Source: Cladophialophora immunda (taxonomy: Eukaryota; Ascomycota; Eurotiomycetes; Chaetothyriales; Herpotrichiellaceae). From it: 64,000 nt of DNA. Each line of letters opens with the position of its first letter. Within the stretch, counting starts at the first letter, position 1. The notes under the pieces are model-generated. The model was given only the letters and a program-made list of their open reading frames with translations. It was not told where the DNA came from and searched no databases. Location: positions 6,346,485 through 6,410,484 of the forward strand of contig NW_015622542.1 in assembly GCF_000835495.1 (NCBI RefSeq), read 5' to 3'. The translations under genes were made by a program, and so were the position numbers. Shown here one piece after another: positions 33,533 through 45,100 of this stretch.

Positions 33533-34673
33533 CAAGTAGGCAAAGAAGAAAGAACAACACCACAGAAAAAAGGGATTCGAGCACTGCTTTCTGCGTGCAG
33601 GTTTCAAGTAGCAAGTCGCAGGTAGCAGGAGCAGTAGCAGCAACACCAGCCGTAACAAAGGGTCGAAGTGGTTGAGCTGAGTGGTGAGGTGAAATGAATG
33701 ATTCAGTCAGAGCACAGGCGCTGTGACGGTGGGCACCCACTTTTCTCTAAGCTGCGGGCCAACCAGTGACCACCCGACGACCCACAGCCCAATGTCGATC
33801 GGGGAGCGCGCTGGTGGCGGCGGTAGCCTGCAAGCCAGCAAGCCAGCAAGCCCAAGCAGGACAAGTACGGAGGGCTAGGGGGAGCCAGGGCCTAGTGAAG
33901 GCCCGACAGGGGTGCCCTCCAGAACACGTACCCAAGCTACTACACACGACTTGGCTACCACCACCACTACCACCTCGCACCTCGACGAGTACGCAAACAC
34001 GGCCCCTTCCCCACCCTGGGTGCTTGCTTCGAGTTTCGATTACTTACGCCATCAAATAAATCCCAGCACCACCGCGCCCAAGAGGTTTTACCCGTCCCTG
34101 CAATGATGAACACAATGCGTAAGGAGTAATCTCCTGAGAGATCGCTCAATGCCATGATTGGATCAGAAATCGGACAAACAATGTGCATTTACTTTTGGCT
34201 TGAAACAAACTTTGAAGGATGGTGAAGGAAAGGGAACCGAGTATTCGTATGTACACCCGGAGCAGATGGACAGCACACACGCAGCGCGCATCTTTGTTGC
34301 AAGGACGGCGGCAAGGCCTTCAAGACAGCCTGTAAAATAACAAGCAGACCATCAAAGAGAGATCTGGAGGAGAACAAGCTACTACTCTCGTTGCTCGCCC
34401 AAGTCGCCATCCATTACCTTTTATCCTCGTCGTGTTTTTTTTTTTCCATGTGCAGCGTACCGAGTTTTGTTGTTTTGTCGCTAGAGACTGACTTGGGAAA
34501 GCTCCGCGAGCGCCAATCATTTGCACAAAAATGGCGTGTACGAGGCCGGACAGGGGGGCTTGGTTGAGGCAAACAACAAATTGAACATTGGCGGAGATGA
34601 ACGGAAAAACAAAGGGAAAAACCTAGGGTGCCAACTGCCCAGCGGCCGAGGGAAACAGCCACGGACAGAGGTT

Positions 34674-34716
34674 GAGAGGCACTTGGAGGCACTTGGAGGC
34701 ACTTGGAGGCACTAGG
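34674..34716. repeat. Tandem 10-bp repeat (ACTTGGAGGC)
   Basis: Three exact consecutive units at 34681-34710, flanked on both sides by partial, diverged units (GAGAGGC before, ACTAGGCAGG after). Minisatellite-like; no coding role seen. Confidence 0.8.
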
Positions 34717-37700
34717 CAGGGGTCGGCCTGCTTGACCCTCGACCAGCTTCCAAGCCCAGCCGGAATCAACCATTTGTTCGTTGCGATCGAGTCAGGCGAT
34801 GACGCCGGCTTGGCCCTAGGCTGACCGTGGGAACAGGTATCGAACTTGTCACCCCCGACCCTGAGGTACACCAGGAACTACGAGGTACTCACTCGGTACG
34901 TGGTTCGAGGTGCTCATCGACATATACAGTATGAACAGTGCTGAGGCCACGATCTGGACGGGAAGGGAAAAGCAGTAGCAACAGCACATATCTCACCCAG
35001 ATGCTCCAGCACCCCTCGGCCAGGAGAACCCCGCCAAATCTACCAAGGTACGGAGGACTCGCACAATACAAGTCCCCTACGAGTAGGTACTTTTCGGAGG
35101 GTGCCTCTCGCTCATCTTCTAAGCGGTCTCAATTGGGGTTGGTCAGGCGCTGGCCGCGCCTCCCCAACTGACCAGCCCTTCGCTTCAGGCGCCACTCGGG
35201 CGCTCTTGTCCGGCGACGCGGCACTATTAGGCGTCAAGGTTGGTGTAGCGAACCCTGAACTGGTCGCGTTCTGAGATTGTAGGTGCCAAATCCGGTCCTT
35301 TGGGTTCGCAGCGACTGCCTTGGACGACAACCTTATACCAAGCCTCAAGGCCTGATGGGGTGGGAACACTGCAAGAACAAGAATCGGGTGCGGTTCGGCG
35401 GGATCTCGAGTGGGTTCATCACACAATGTCATAATATTGCTTCTCGCACCAATCATCCACCTCGATCCTCGACGGCGTTCGGAGCCTTTTGCCCCCTTCA
35501 GGGTGGCATCACAGCAGGATGCTTGATGCTAGACGCATCATTGCCAGATCAGTGGCCAGCTCAGAGTCTCCCCGGCCACTCACAGCTGGCCAACCGACAA
35601 AAGCAGCAAAAGCGCCGGCGTGTCCTTGGGATCTGAAATTTTCCTCCGAAGCTGTTCCGCATGGTCCATGGAAGCACAATTCGGCCTTGATGCAACCTCG
35701 AATTTTAATCCAGCCATGGCCCTGGGATTCAGGCTTCTGACCATTCCGAAACCATGGGAGAGTCTTTGTTTGTGCTGTGTCCGGAACTCCTGAACAAGCG
35801 TCCCCATCTGCCTAGGCGCCTTGACCTGTCATCCAAGACCACTGTGAAACTTTGCTCGCAAGCCTTGCCTTTGGTCTTGGCCCCTTCATTGTACCATCTA
35901 TACGATGAATCGCATTGACCGTGTCACAAATAGAATCCAACATGCTGGCTGTGGATTCTTCTCGTCAGCCAACGTTGAAGTCGGACAGAAGAGCTAAGCT
36001 ACAGCGTCGTGCTACAGCTCCTGTCCCTGGGAATGTCATAGGCCATGCTGACCACACAAAACCAGAGGCATTATTATGTGGTAAGGACTTGGGATCGAAC
36101 ATATGTGCGACGAACTATTTTGTCGCGGCGGAAGTTCGCGGCTCCCCGGACGACTGCATCAGCATGGGCCAGGACCACCGGGCCTACATTCTGGAAACAT
36201 GTTGGAGCAAATATTACAGACCATTTGCCACGCTGACGGCAGCTGGCACTGGTCCAAAATGGAAGCTATAGCTGCTACGGTCCAGCAGGGGAAAGGGTTT
36301 TGGTATTCTGAGCAGTCTACCGACAAGGACTTGGTAGGACTCGGTCCCTGGTCACATTTGATTCCGACGCTGAGAGTGTCTCGCCATGTCAGGAGCCATG
36401 GTCAGATGTGACCCGATTTCCTTTGTTCTGCCAGTGTTTTCCTGTGATCTGTCGTTCTGCCTACCGGAAACCGCAAGAAGTGGGTGCTGGAGGCGTGATT
36501 CAGGGCTTCTTGGCTCGGTCATGATGGACGACTTTCAGGGATGCTCAGCTTGGGTCGTTCGAGTAGCAGGCAAAGATCTACCATGATTGCCACCAGTCAT
36601 TTGCTGGCCTCGGCTTTGATTCGACCCCTGCTCTGTTAGGGTTTTGTCTGGAAAATCCAACATCTTCCACCTCAACATTGAGGAAGAAGTTCTACTTGTA
36701 GACAATATGTTGTGGCGATGTCTCCTAACCAGACACCCTCGGGTTCAAAGGCAGTCGACCTAGAGCAGGCTTGTGCCACGGGTTCTTCTTGTAGGGAAAC
36801 ACGTTGAGAATAATGGACACATATCCACCTCTGTGAGCTCCGCAACCCACGTGGTGAAGGCGCACAAAGTGCAAAGCCCCTTTCGCTGCCGTGACCCGCT
36901 TCAGTGACGTTGTGGAATACTCCGTACGCAGTGGTTGTCGACCTCTATCCCGTTCCAACTAGGGCTTCGCACACAGAGATGTGTGGATTCCATCCTATTT
37001 CGACGTCTGTGAAGGTCATAGGATCATATTTCCACACGTTAATCTGCGCGTCCGAGGCAATAGGTCCAGGCCTGGGCACATCATCTCTTAGAGTATTAGT
37101 AGTAATAGTTATAGTCTGTCCGTCTCACGCACGCCGGGAACGTTCAGTTAATAATCTCATATTATGATCAAGTCGGATGTTTTTTCGCCATTTGGTCTCT
37201 GCAAGCCTGGCTCAACGAACCCTGCCCTTGTCAGCCTTGCCACAAAACATTCCACTTTTGCTTGAAATGTCTACTCTGGTCGTCCGCACCGCGCCAGGCA
37301 TTTGCCAGAAAGTGAAAAAAAAAAAAGGGGTAGGCCGTAATATCAGTCATCAAAATCCATCTGTTCATCGGGACCGGCGGACGGTCACCGGCATTGTTCC
37401 GCTTGTCCGCACAATTGCCCAAGCAGAGGGTAGCTACAATATTGTCGGTACGACACTGATTTCCTAGACGAACCACTAATTCACCAGGCCGTATCTCGGT
37501 CTCCTCGGTTGGCCCGAGTCGGTCTCAAATTTTGTCTTGGATCGTTTTCCAGCCGGGAAAGAGAGCGGTGCTAGCCAACTACAACTTCCCTGCCAAGCTG
37601 ACCAAGGATTGCATCTTTTCCCAGTCACAGCCGTCATGCCACTGTGCAGGGGAGGGGGCCGAGGGGGCCTCATAAGTTGCATAACTAGCAACCCTGGCAG

Positions 37701-37797
37701 TATAAGGATGATCGTCTCTGCGCTCTTCGGCATTGGACCCAGCCTGGATCTCCGGAGGGGGGTAATTATTCAACAGAACCGGCGCTGACCAGTGAGT

Positions 37798-37835
37798 GGG
37801 TGACCACTGACCACCGACCACTGACCACTGACCAG
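37798..37835. repeat. Tandem 7-bp repeat (GACCACT)
   Basis: Roughly five GACCACT/GACCACC units in a row on the plus strand. A related short sequence (CAGTGACCACCCGACGACC) occurs near 33763. Simple repeat. Confidence 0.75.
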
Positions 37836-39376
37836 CCCAAGCAACCTACTCGTAGATGCTTGCCAATTGCAAGTCACGGGTCGCCATCATCCAATTCCCC
37901 CAATGCTGCCACCAGTGACCGGGGGAAGCAGGGGACGTGCACAGAGACGACACAATGTCCCCCAAAACTCTCTTTCTTTTCCGCTTTCTCCTCCAGATGC
38001 CCTATTTGGGATGTTTCACCGTTTGGCCTACTAATAACCCGTAGGCTTATCCCGCGTAGACTCACATGCGAAATCATCTCATCGAACCAGGAAACGGGGA
38101 ACGAGAAAAAAAGCAACAAGGCAAAGAGACAAGGGAGCCTTCGGTCATAGCGGCCCCCCCTATTACTTCCTCGTATATCGCCCGCCCACTCGTGACGAGT
38201 TCCAGCAAGTTCCTGTTCTCGCTTCAAATAACCGAACACGAACCAGCAGACGACTAATGCAGCCACCGCAACGGACAATGAAGATCAAGCCCACTCTCTC
38301 TGCCCACTCTTGGTGATCCATTCTTTCCAGAAGCTGGTCGCCCATAGCTGCCTGCTCGTAAGGGTGGCCCCTCCATTCTTATTATTATTGTTTCGCGTCC
38401 GAGAAAACGGACTTTTCTTATGGAGCCTGCAACCAGAAGCTGGCGCCAGTGCGGTCCATTCCTTGATCGAGCCACTGGGCCCCCCTTGTCCTGAAAATGA
38501 CCCTTGTTTGGCCGATATTCTGCTGGGCCTTGGGCACATGATATTCTCCCATCAGACTCGTGCTCACAACTGCTCCTACAAGTAATATTAACACAATCGG
38601 TTGTGTCAAGTCGGAAGTGGCATCCGGAATTCATGTGGCATCCTTTGCTGCGAGTCGCACTCGACACTTCATTTTCTGGGGACGCTGTATCGACAATTAC
38701 ATACGTGCTTTTTCTACCTACAATGTTTTGTCTTGTTGCGACTGGATTATGCCATGCTTGCAGTATTGCAGTGTCTGGTGCACCCACGACTTTCGGCGTC
38801 CCGAGGGTTGAATTCTCAGACACGCTAAAGGATGGCGAGGTGCGAGGGTAGGTATGTACTACTGCAGGTGAGGTATTGTTGCTATGCTCTCTCTCCCTAC
38901 ACCTGGGGCCGAAGCCTGTTGCCCTTGCTCTGGACATTTAGAGATCCTTCTCTGCGTGCTCAGGCATTCCTAGCTGCTTTAGGAGGTCAGGTACATAGGT
39001 ATAGTCTATCGGCTTGAAGATTGAGATGTGCTCTGCGCGGCCCCCAGTACAGCATGACGGGACCTGCCCTACCCACGTCATTGCATCATCACCAACACTG
39101 CTTGTTCTCACCAAAGGGCGCTCGTGTGTGTATCTATCTATGCTTGATGGTATTATAGTCTGAGGTTCCTGGCCGTATTGAACCTTCAATTGCCCAGGCT
39201 GAGGCTTGGCAGGAGCCTCCATGTGTGTGTCACTGTTGTCACCGTCGCTGTCCTTACGTCACGACTTCAGATCCATTCCAAGGTCGCTTTGAGCTGTCAG
39301 CGTAGATCGATGGATCTGCTCTTGTTGAGATCTGGGGATCTCTGTCGTCTTGCCTGGCTTCTCGATCGAGTGGGGG

Positions 39377-41167
39377 ATGCCGGTCCTGAGCTCGCTCGCT
39401 TTAAGAAGGATCGCCTCAAGCCCTTGTTTTCGTCGCGGCGCAGCGAGCTGTTCTATTCTGTTCCCTGCGCCTGGTGCCCAACTCGATACCCAGTTCACGT
39501 CCATCAGAAGCTTCGCAGCGAAGCATTCAAGACCTTCGATAATGTCCAAGAGGAACGAGCCAGCTCATCCCGAGCAAAAGCACCCCACCACCAAGCGGGC
39601 TAAAGAGATCGATGCGCACACTCCCTATGAGGAGTTGACGGCTCTTCTTGCAGACCAGGAGTCCCCCAGCGACACCAGGAGAGTCCTGCATTGGTTCCGG
39701 AGCAAAGACCTACGCATCCACGACAACCGTGCATTGAACGCGGCTTCTCAGTCGGCCAACGAGTCCCAAGCTCCATTGCTGTGCGTCTACATCAATTGCC
39801 CAGCTGAGTTCAGATGGCATGGCACTTCACCAGCCAGAACGGACTTCATCTTTGAAAATCTCGCGCTCATGAAGACTGAGCTCGACGCGTTGGACATTCC
39901 TTTGGTCTTCCTGGAAGCCGGTGAACGTGACGAGATCGCCCCAGCCATCGTCAACTTTGTGCGCGACAACGACATCTCGCATGTGTACGCAAACTACGAG
40001 TACGAGGTCGACGAATTACGCCGCGACATTAGGGTTTTCAAGGAGGCCACTGCTGGAAACTCCAAGTCCAAGGGATTTCATCTTTCTCTGCATCATGACC
40101 AGACGGTGGTGGAGCCGGGCACCATCCTCACAGACAGTGGAAAGGCCATGAAGGTATTCACACCATACCACAGGGCATGGCTCGCCGAAGTCAAGGCAAA
40201 TCCGGGTCTTCTTGACACTGTCCCCGCGCCTTCGAAGAACTCTTCCGAATCAAAGAAAGCTCTGAATCAGTTCTTTGACAGTCCCGTCCCCAGCCCACCC
40301 AAGGAAAAGCAATTTGCCAGTAATGAGGAGAGGGGACGGATCCGTAAGCTCTGGCCCGCAGGTCACGATGCTGCTGTGAAGCGACTCAATCACTTCCTGG
40401 ACGACAAGATCGCCGACTACGCGGCGACACGATCCAATCCGGCAAAGGACTCTACGTCTCGGCTCTCTGCATATTTCAGTGCGGGAGTTCTCTCGGTTCG
40501 CGAAGCCCTCAAAGCAGTAAGCAAGCGAAATAACAACTCCACCGATTTCTCCAAGGAAGGCTGCGACCCCGGCATGTCTGGCTGGGTCCGCGAAATCGTG
40601 TTCAGGGAGCTGTATCGGCAGACTCTGCTCCAGACTCCTCACACGTCTATGAATCTACCACAGAACCTCAAGTTCGAATTTGTGGACTGGGAGGACGACG
40701 AGGAAGGGTATAAACGCTGGGAAGAGGGCACCTTGGGTGTTCCCTTCGTGGACGCCGGCATGCGGCAAATCAAACACGAGGCGTACATGCACAACCGCCT
40801 CCGCATGAACGTCTCGAGCTACTTGTACTGCAACCTGCTCATCGACTATAGGCGGGGAGAGCGATACTTTGCGGAGACATTGATCGATTGGGATCTCAGC
40901 AACAACACGCAAGGCTGGGAACCGAGCTACACCGTGTTCAACCCTGTCTCCCAGGCCGAGAGGAACGATCCCGAGGGCGAGTACATCCGCAAGTGGATCC
41001 CAGAGTTGAAGGATGTCAAGGGGAAGGCCATCTTTGATCCGTATCACCGTATGGACAAGCAGGAATTTGAGAAGCTGGGGTACCCCAAGCCGTATGTGGA
41101 CTGGCAGGAGACGAAGCAGAGGGCGATCGAAAGGTTCAAATCGGACATGAAGGATGCTGAGCCCTGA
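39377..41167 (+). CDS. phr1: CPD photolyase (class I deoxyribodipyrimidine photolyase)
   Basis: Light-driven repair of cyclobutane pyrimidine dimers with FAD and an antenna pigment. Single exon, 596 aa from ATG 39377. The frame opens at a TTG at 39350, which I reject. Residues 1-55 (LALRRIASSPCFRRG, SIRSFAAKHSR) are arginine-rich with almost no acidic residues, like a mitochondrial presequence. A second ATG at 39542 begins MSKRNEPAH and is followed by KRAKE, a possible nuclear signal, so one gene could serve both organelles as yeast Phr1 does. The photolyase N-domain starts at VLHWFRSKDLRIHDNRAL. The FAD domain contains SGWVREIVFRELYRQ, MHNRLRMNVSSYL, DWDLSNNTQGWEPS and FNPVSQAERNDPEGEYIR. 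Neurospora PHR and Aspergillus CryA belong to this family. Confidence 0.94.
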   Translation: MPVLSSLALRRIASSPCFRRGAASCSILFPAPGAQLDTQFTSIRSFAAKHSRPSIMSKRNEPAHPEQKHPTTKRAKEIDAHTPYEELTALLADQESPSDTRRVLHWFRSKDLRIHDNRALNAASQSANESQAPLLCVYINCPAEFRWHGTSPARTDFIFENLALMKTELDALDIPLVFLEAGERDEIAPAIVNFVRDNDISHVYANYEYEVDELRRDIRVFKEATAGNSKSKGFHLSLHHDQTVVEPGTILTDSGKAMKVFTPYHRAWLAEVKANPGLLDTVPAPSKNSSESKKALNQFFDSPVPSPPKEKQFASNEERGRIRKLWPAGHDAAVKRLNHFLDDKIADYAATRSNPAKDSTSRLSAYFSAGVLSVREALKAVSKRNNNSTDFSKEGCDPGMSGWVREIVFRELYRQTLLQTPHTSMNLPQNLKFEFVDWEDDEEGYKRWEEGTLGVPFVDAGMRQIKHEAYMHNRLRMNVSSYLYCNLLIDYRRGERYFAETLIDWDLSNNTQGWEPSYTVFNPVSQAERNDPEGEYIRKWIPELKDVKGKAIFDPYHRMDKQEFEKLGYPKPYVDWQETKQRAIERFKSDMKDAEP

Positions 41168-41800
41168 GCAGTACGACATCGGCATCAAGGTTGTCCCTGT
41201 TCTTGCATGGTTGAACACGAAAGCCTTCAGGAACACGCAATGTGTTGGATGTGCTTCCTTTGTTGATAACATCGTTCATTCACAAGGTGGCTGTCATATC
41301 CATCCTCTGTGACGGTCGTTGTCTTCACTCCTCAATATCGCTACAGCTTGTCACCATCGACAATAGCCGCCTAGAGTTGTTGAGATGTAGTGAATAACGG
41401 ACACCAGGTGGAGTAGTTTCATCCTATACATATCTGTCTCTCTGGTTCTTGTTCCGTACTGTTGAACACCTCGTTCATTTCTTTCTGTGTGGCTTGATGT
41501 CCATCACTTCATTCGCATCATTGGACCTTGAATAAGGAAGCCCTAGACAACACCTGCGATCTATTCCTTCGCGGCGACCTCCGGTTCAAATATATGTGTC
41601 TATGTGTGGCAAAGAGGAGGGCGCCTCCCCCGTGAACACGTTGCTGTGACTGCCCACACGGTTGCCGCCCGCCTCTTCATACCCATCGCGACATCACTTC
41701 ACATCCAACAGGTCAGGCAGCTTCAAAAAGATCTCAAAACCCGCCAAGTAACGCCGGGCTTGTTACCATCCACGGTGGGATTTATTTCGCCCTCGGGGAG
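41168..41800. other. Intergenic region
   Basis: 633 bp lie between tandem photolyase and RING-like genes: photolyase 3' UTR, then promoter of the next gene. No other feature seen. Confidence 0.5.
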
Positions 41801-43309
41801 ATGCCTCCAACGCTGCCTCTCCTTCGCCAACCGACCACCAGAGACATCCGCGAACAACTCCATCGGCTGGAGGTGGTAGCGCAAGAACTCCAGACCGAAC
41901 GCACCAACCTCGAACACCAACTCAGAAGCGTCCACGAGAGAACCACCTTCAACGACGCCCAAATCCGTCACATCATGGCCGAGCTCGACGAGAGACTGTT
42001 CAAGGAACATCGTTCCCATAGCCAGCCGGACTTTCGACGCGGTGTCATTGCAAATGACATTGTCATCGACGGTATCTGCGCTCAGATGCGAGTGAACCCA
42101 CAGTTGAAGACCGCGGTTGAGGCCATCAGCAAGAATTCGGGGACGGTTGCCGACAACAACCTCCTCCTCATGGCGATATTGAACCAGCTGAGCGGCGACC
42201 CCTATCACTTCGCTCATCATCTCGCCCTCCGGGTCGTCGAGTACGATCAAGTCAAGGAGAAAGAACGTCAAAAACTCCCTCTTCTTCCCCTCGTCACCTC
42301 TGACTTACCTGCGTCTGTCAACCCGTACCTGATCGCCACCGGTGCCGAACACGCGAGCACCCAAGCAGCCAGAGGCCCATCAGTCATTCCATTGCTCTCG
42401 CCCTCCATCAAGTCCGAGCCTAATTCCACTGCGAATCCTTACAACGGTGCAAGTACTCTACCAAATGGCACTGCCTCTGGCCTGGACGACAACCCAAGCC
42501 GCGTCTCTGCGCTGGTTACTGCAGTCCCCCTAGCAGATCAAGGAAGAATCGTCGCGCACGGAATGTCAACCCTTCAGAAGAATTTCCCTGGCCTTCTTGA
42601 GTCCATGAGCAAACCTGTCATGCCGCCCCGCATCAAACCCACCCCTCCGGCGGCTGGTGCTGGTGCTCCTGCAGTGGCCGGGGCGAAGCGTAGCGATCCA
42701 AGCCCAAGTCCGGGTGTAGTCAGACCAGGCAAGAAGGCCAGACTCGAAAAGGAAGCAGGTAAGCCATATCTCTCAGGGCCGGTGGACAATGCTGATTTGA
42801 TAAAAGCCATCGCCCACACGTTCGTCTTGTTCATGAAGCAGCTCGAACAACTCCATCAGGGCAGCCAAGCCATAACGGACTGCCTCAAATGCTCTCGTTG
42901 CCTGGTCATCAAGCGCGACGTTCGGGTCCTCAACTGCCTGCATCTGTACTGCCATCGCTGCATCCTTCAGCTCCGAACCGAAGCGGCCAAGGGTGACCCG
43001 ATCCGAGGCTTCAACTCGTTCTGTGTGAAGCCTGACTGCAAGCAAGTCGTCAGTGGCAAGACTACTGTCATCGATCCCGAGATCATGGACTTCTTGCAAT
43101 GGTACGATAAACAGCCCGCTGGCATTACCTCGCTTCCGGCGCAACTCAACGTGCTCTGTGCTGCGGCGGCCAAGTACCCCGAGGACGACGAAATCAAGCA
43201 CAAATGGGAACAGGCGCAGTTGCAATACAACGCTCTTCGAGCTGGCAATGCACTGGATATGCCATGTGACCTCATGCAGATGGCGAAGCTGGTGAGGAAG
43301 CCTTACTGA
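41801..43309 (+). CDS. RING-like zinc-binding protein of unknown function
   Basis: Single-exon gene, 502 aa. Residues about 12-50 form a short coiled coil (EVVAQELQTERTNLEHQL). The centre (about 190-320) is S/P/A-rich and probably disordered, with a basic stretch RPGKKARLEK that may be a nuclear signal. A cysteine-rich module at about 363-410 reads CLKCSRC, then NCLHLYCHRC, then CVKPDC. The C-x-H-x2-C-x2-C core is RING-like, but the last pair is spaced C-x4-C, so it is divergent. An E3 ubiquitin ligase role is possible and unproven. I do not recognise an ortholog. Confidence 0.8.
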   Translation: MPPTLPLLRQPTTRDIREQLHRLEVVAQELQTERTNLEHQLRSVHERTTFNDAQIRHIMAELDERLFKEHRSHSQPDFRRGVIANDIVIDGICAQMRVNPQLKTAVEAISKNSGTVADNNLLLMAILNQLSGDPYHFAHHLALRVVEYDQVKEKERQKLPLLPLVTSDLPASVNPYLIATGAEHASTQAARGPSVIPLLSPSIKSEPNSTANPYNGASTLPNGTASGLDDNPSRVSALVTAVPLADQGRIVAHGMSTLQKNFPGLLESMSKPVMPPRIKPTPPAAGAGAPAVAGAKRSDPSPSPGVVRPGKKARLEKEAGKPYLSGPVDNADLIKAIAHTFVLFMKQLEQLHQGSQAITDCLKCSRCLVIKRDVRVLNCLHLYCHRCILQLRTEAAKGDPIRGFNSFCVKPDCKQVVSGKTTVIDPEIMDFLQWYDKQPAGITSLPAQLNVLCAAAAKYPEDDEIKHKWEQAQLQYNALRAGNALDMPCDLMQMAKLVRKPY

Positions 43310-44368
43310 ACAACGCGAAACAAAATGGAGATGTGGGAACGGGGTTGGGGGAGCGGGAGGACGCTTTAGGGGTGCCGTCGACATCTCCGACATGTCAACA
43401 TTGTGGTCATAATTTGACAAAGCGAAAGATTCCCCGCGATTTGGATGGCGATGCTACCCACGATGGCGGCGGAGGGAGTCAAGCTCTTGGGTCGATGGCT
43501 CCATTGTCATTGAGTTTTGGAAAAAAAGGCCTGCGGGCGAGCTTTCTATTCATCGGGTTCATTTCGGCACATTGGAGGGAAACATGGCGGAGACACACGC
43601 CCCAGGAGCAACGACGTTCAGGTTCAAGATATCGCTTTTGCCAGACACGCTTGGTCCCAGACATCCACTCCGACACACAACGTTGGATGATGCTCTCCCT
43701 GGCACTGGCACAGAGGCTGATGCAGCGTCTGCCTGCCGGACTCCTACCTAGATAAACGGTGAAAAGGGCGGCGGTTGCTGCACCACTCACCACTCTCTTC
43801 AGGATAATCAAGTAGAAAACAAAGCATCTTTTTGTATTCGGGTTTTCTCTAGTCTTGCAAAGATACAGCGCGCAATCATGCAGTTTGGTTCCCACGCAGA
43901 TCGGTAGGCGGGCAGTCAATCAACTAACTGTCTGTCTGCGCAACGTGCGACGCGGATTGTCCACAGCAGCTTCACAAAAGATTCCATGTTGCCCGATCCC
44001 GGATCAAACGGGCCAAACGGGGCCAAAAGAGCTGCACCACCCTCCTCAAAAGCCGGGTTTTCTTGTAGATCAACATGTGTAGGAGACTCAAGAGACACCG
44101 GAAGGGCAGGGGGGAGGGGGAGACAGATGCCCCCCACTGTTGTTGTTCCAAGACTCGAAAGTGGCCACGATTTCCTTGCAAGTGATGCATTCGATGATAA
44201 TACAACCGGAGCCCTGCGTGCGTGTTCCGACACATGCCACAGTAATGGAACTTTTCCTCCTTCTCCTCCGCAGCCGCATCCCGACCAAAATTTATGTGAT
44301 TCCGCGCGCCTTTCTTTCCCAGGGTCTATGTAAAATTTTGGGGAAGGGGGGGGGAGTTGTTCCTCCCT
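43310..44368. other. Convergent intergenic region
   Basis: 1059 bp between 3' ends of the RING-like and bS21m genes. Short open frames on both strands (for example 43919-43479) look random. A G-run (44342-44354) sits near the bS21m stop. Nothing else supported. Confidence 0.5.
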
Positions 44369-45100
44369 TCACCATCCCTGCTTCCTCATCTTCCGGATCG
44401 TGGCCAACTCGCTCCGGAACCCTTCCATGAACAGCCGGCGCCAGCGCAGGATGCGGACGTTCTTCCTCCGCTGGCCGCGGCGGACGTGCTTCTCCTGGCT
44501 CCGCATGTCGGCCTTGACGCTGTTGTCGTGGCACTTGCGCTCGAGCAGGCGGAAGCCGCGCGTCGGGTCGCCGTAGATGCCGTCCACGGTGCGGCCCAGC
44601 GTCGGGCGCAGGCGCAGCGCGATCGGCGGCAGCGCCGACGACGAGTAGATGTCGTCGTGCAGGTCGGACAGGAGCGTCGAGGTCGAGGTCGAGGTCGGGG
44701 CGCCGTTGTTGCCCGGTGTCGAGGAGGACCGCTGGGCCGCGGCGTTCTGGTTCCGCGCGGTGCCCAGCAGCTGGTCCCAGCGGGAGGCGACGGTCTCTTT
44801 CCTCTTGGGCTCCGGCGCGCGGGTCTCGCGGATCAGGTCCATCAGTTGGTTCCTCATCGTGTTGGGAGCGGAGGTGTTGTTGGGCTTCCTGGAAGGTCTC
44901 GAGTTCGAGGAAGGCGGAGCCCGGTCCTGGGATCGGGGAGCCGTGGAGCAGAGCTGTCTCGCGTGTCTTCGCAGTGTAGGCTGGATGGCATCTTGAAGGG
45001 GTGACCTCGGGTAGCTCGAGGAGATGAAGAGGCGTGGTGATGATCTGCCGGGGGACAAAGCACAACGTGCACAGCTCTGTAGCGATTGAGATGTCTTCAT
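44369..45100 (-). CDS. mrp21: Mitochondrial small ribosomal subunit protein bS21m
   Basis: Component of the mitochondrial 37S ribosomal subunit. Single exon, 243 aa from ATG 45100 (context CAACAATGAAG); an in-frame ATG at 45145 would add 15 residues but has a weak context. The N-terminus is rich in S and R with few acidic residues, fitting a mitochondrial presequence. The C-terminal third is the S21 domain: RLRPTLGRTVDG, then RGFRLLERKC, KNVRILRWRRLFMEGF and the end IRKMRKQGW. A Ser-Thr repeat near the centre comes from a GTCGAG tandem on the plus strand (44675-44696). The gene is divergent from the CDC25-like phosphatase gene. Confidence 0.92.
   Translation of the reverse strand: MKTSQSLQSCARCALSPGRSSPRLFISSSYPRSPLQDAIQPTLRRHARQLCSTAPRSQDRAPPSSNSRPSRKPNNTSAPNTMRNQLMDLIRETRAPEPKRKETVASRWDQLLGTARNQNAAAQRSSSTPGNNGAPTSTSTSTLLSDLHDDIYSSSALPPIALRLRPTLGRTVDGIYGDPTRGFRLLERKCHDNSVKADMRSQEKHVRRGQRRKNVRILRWRRLFMEGFRSELATIRKMRKQGW

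Larger units (their letters stand above)
32373..39376. promoter_or_regulatory. 7-kb divergent intergenic region: C2H2 factor and photolyase
   Basis: The first 1.4 kb is very pyrimidine-rich on the minus strand and is probably the long 5' leader of the C2H2 factor, with overlapping open frames and a possible spliced uORF. The rest (about 33.8-39.3 kb) has short tandem repeats and one TACTCCGTAC motif (36918-36927) but no supported gene on either strand. Frames such as 38937-38254 (-) and 35915-36271 (+) look random. Both large size and position beside a regulator suggest extended control sequence. Confidence 0.5.

Noticed and set aside
38254..38937. 227-codon minus-strand frame upstream of photolyase
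   Set aside because: Random composition, no introns or motif.
44357..45004. 215-codon plus-strand frame opposite bS21m
   Set aside because: Reverse of a GC-rich ribosomal protein gene; no domain.
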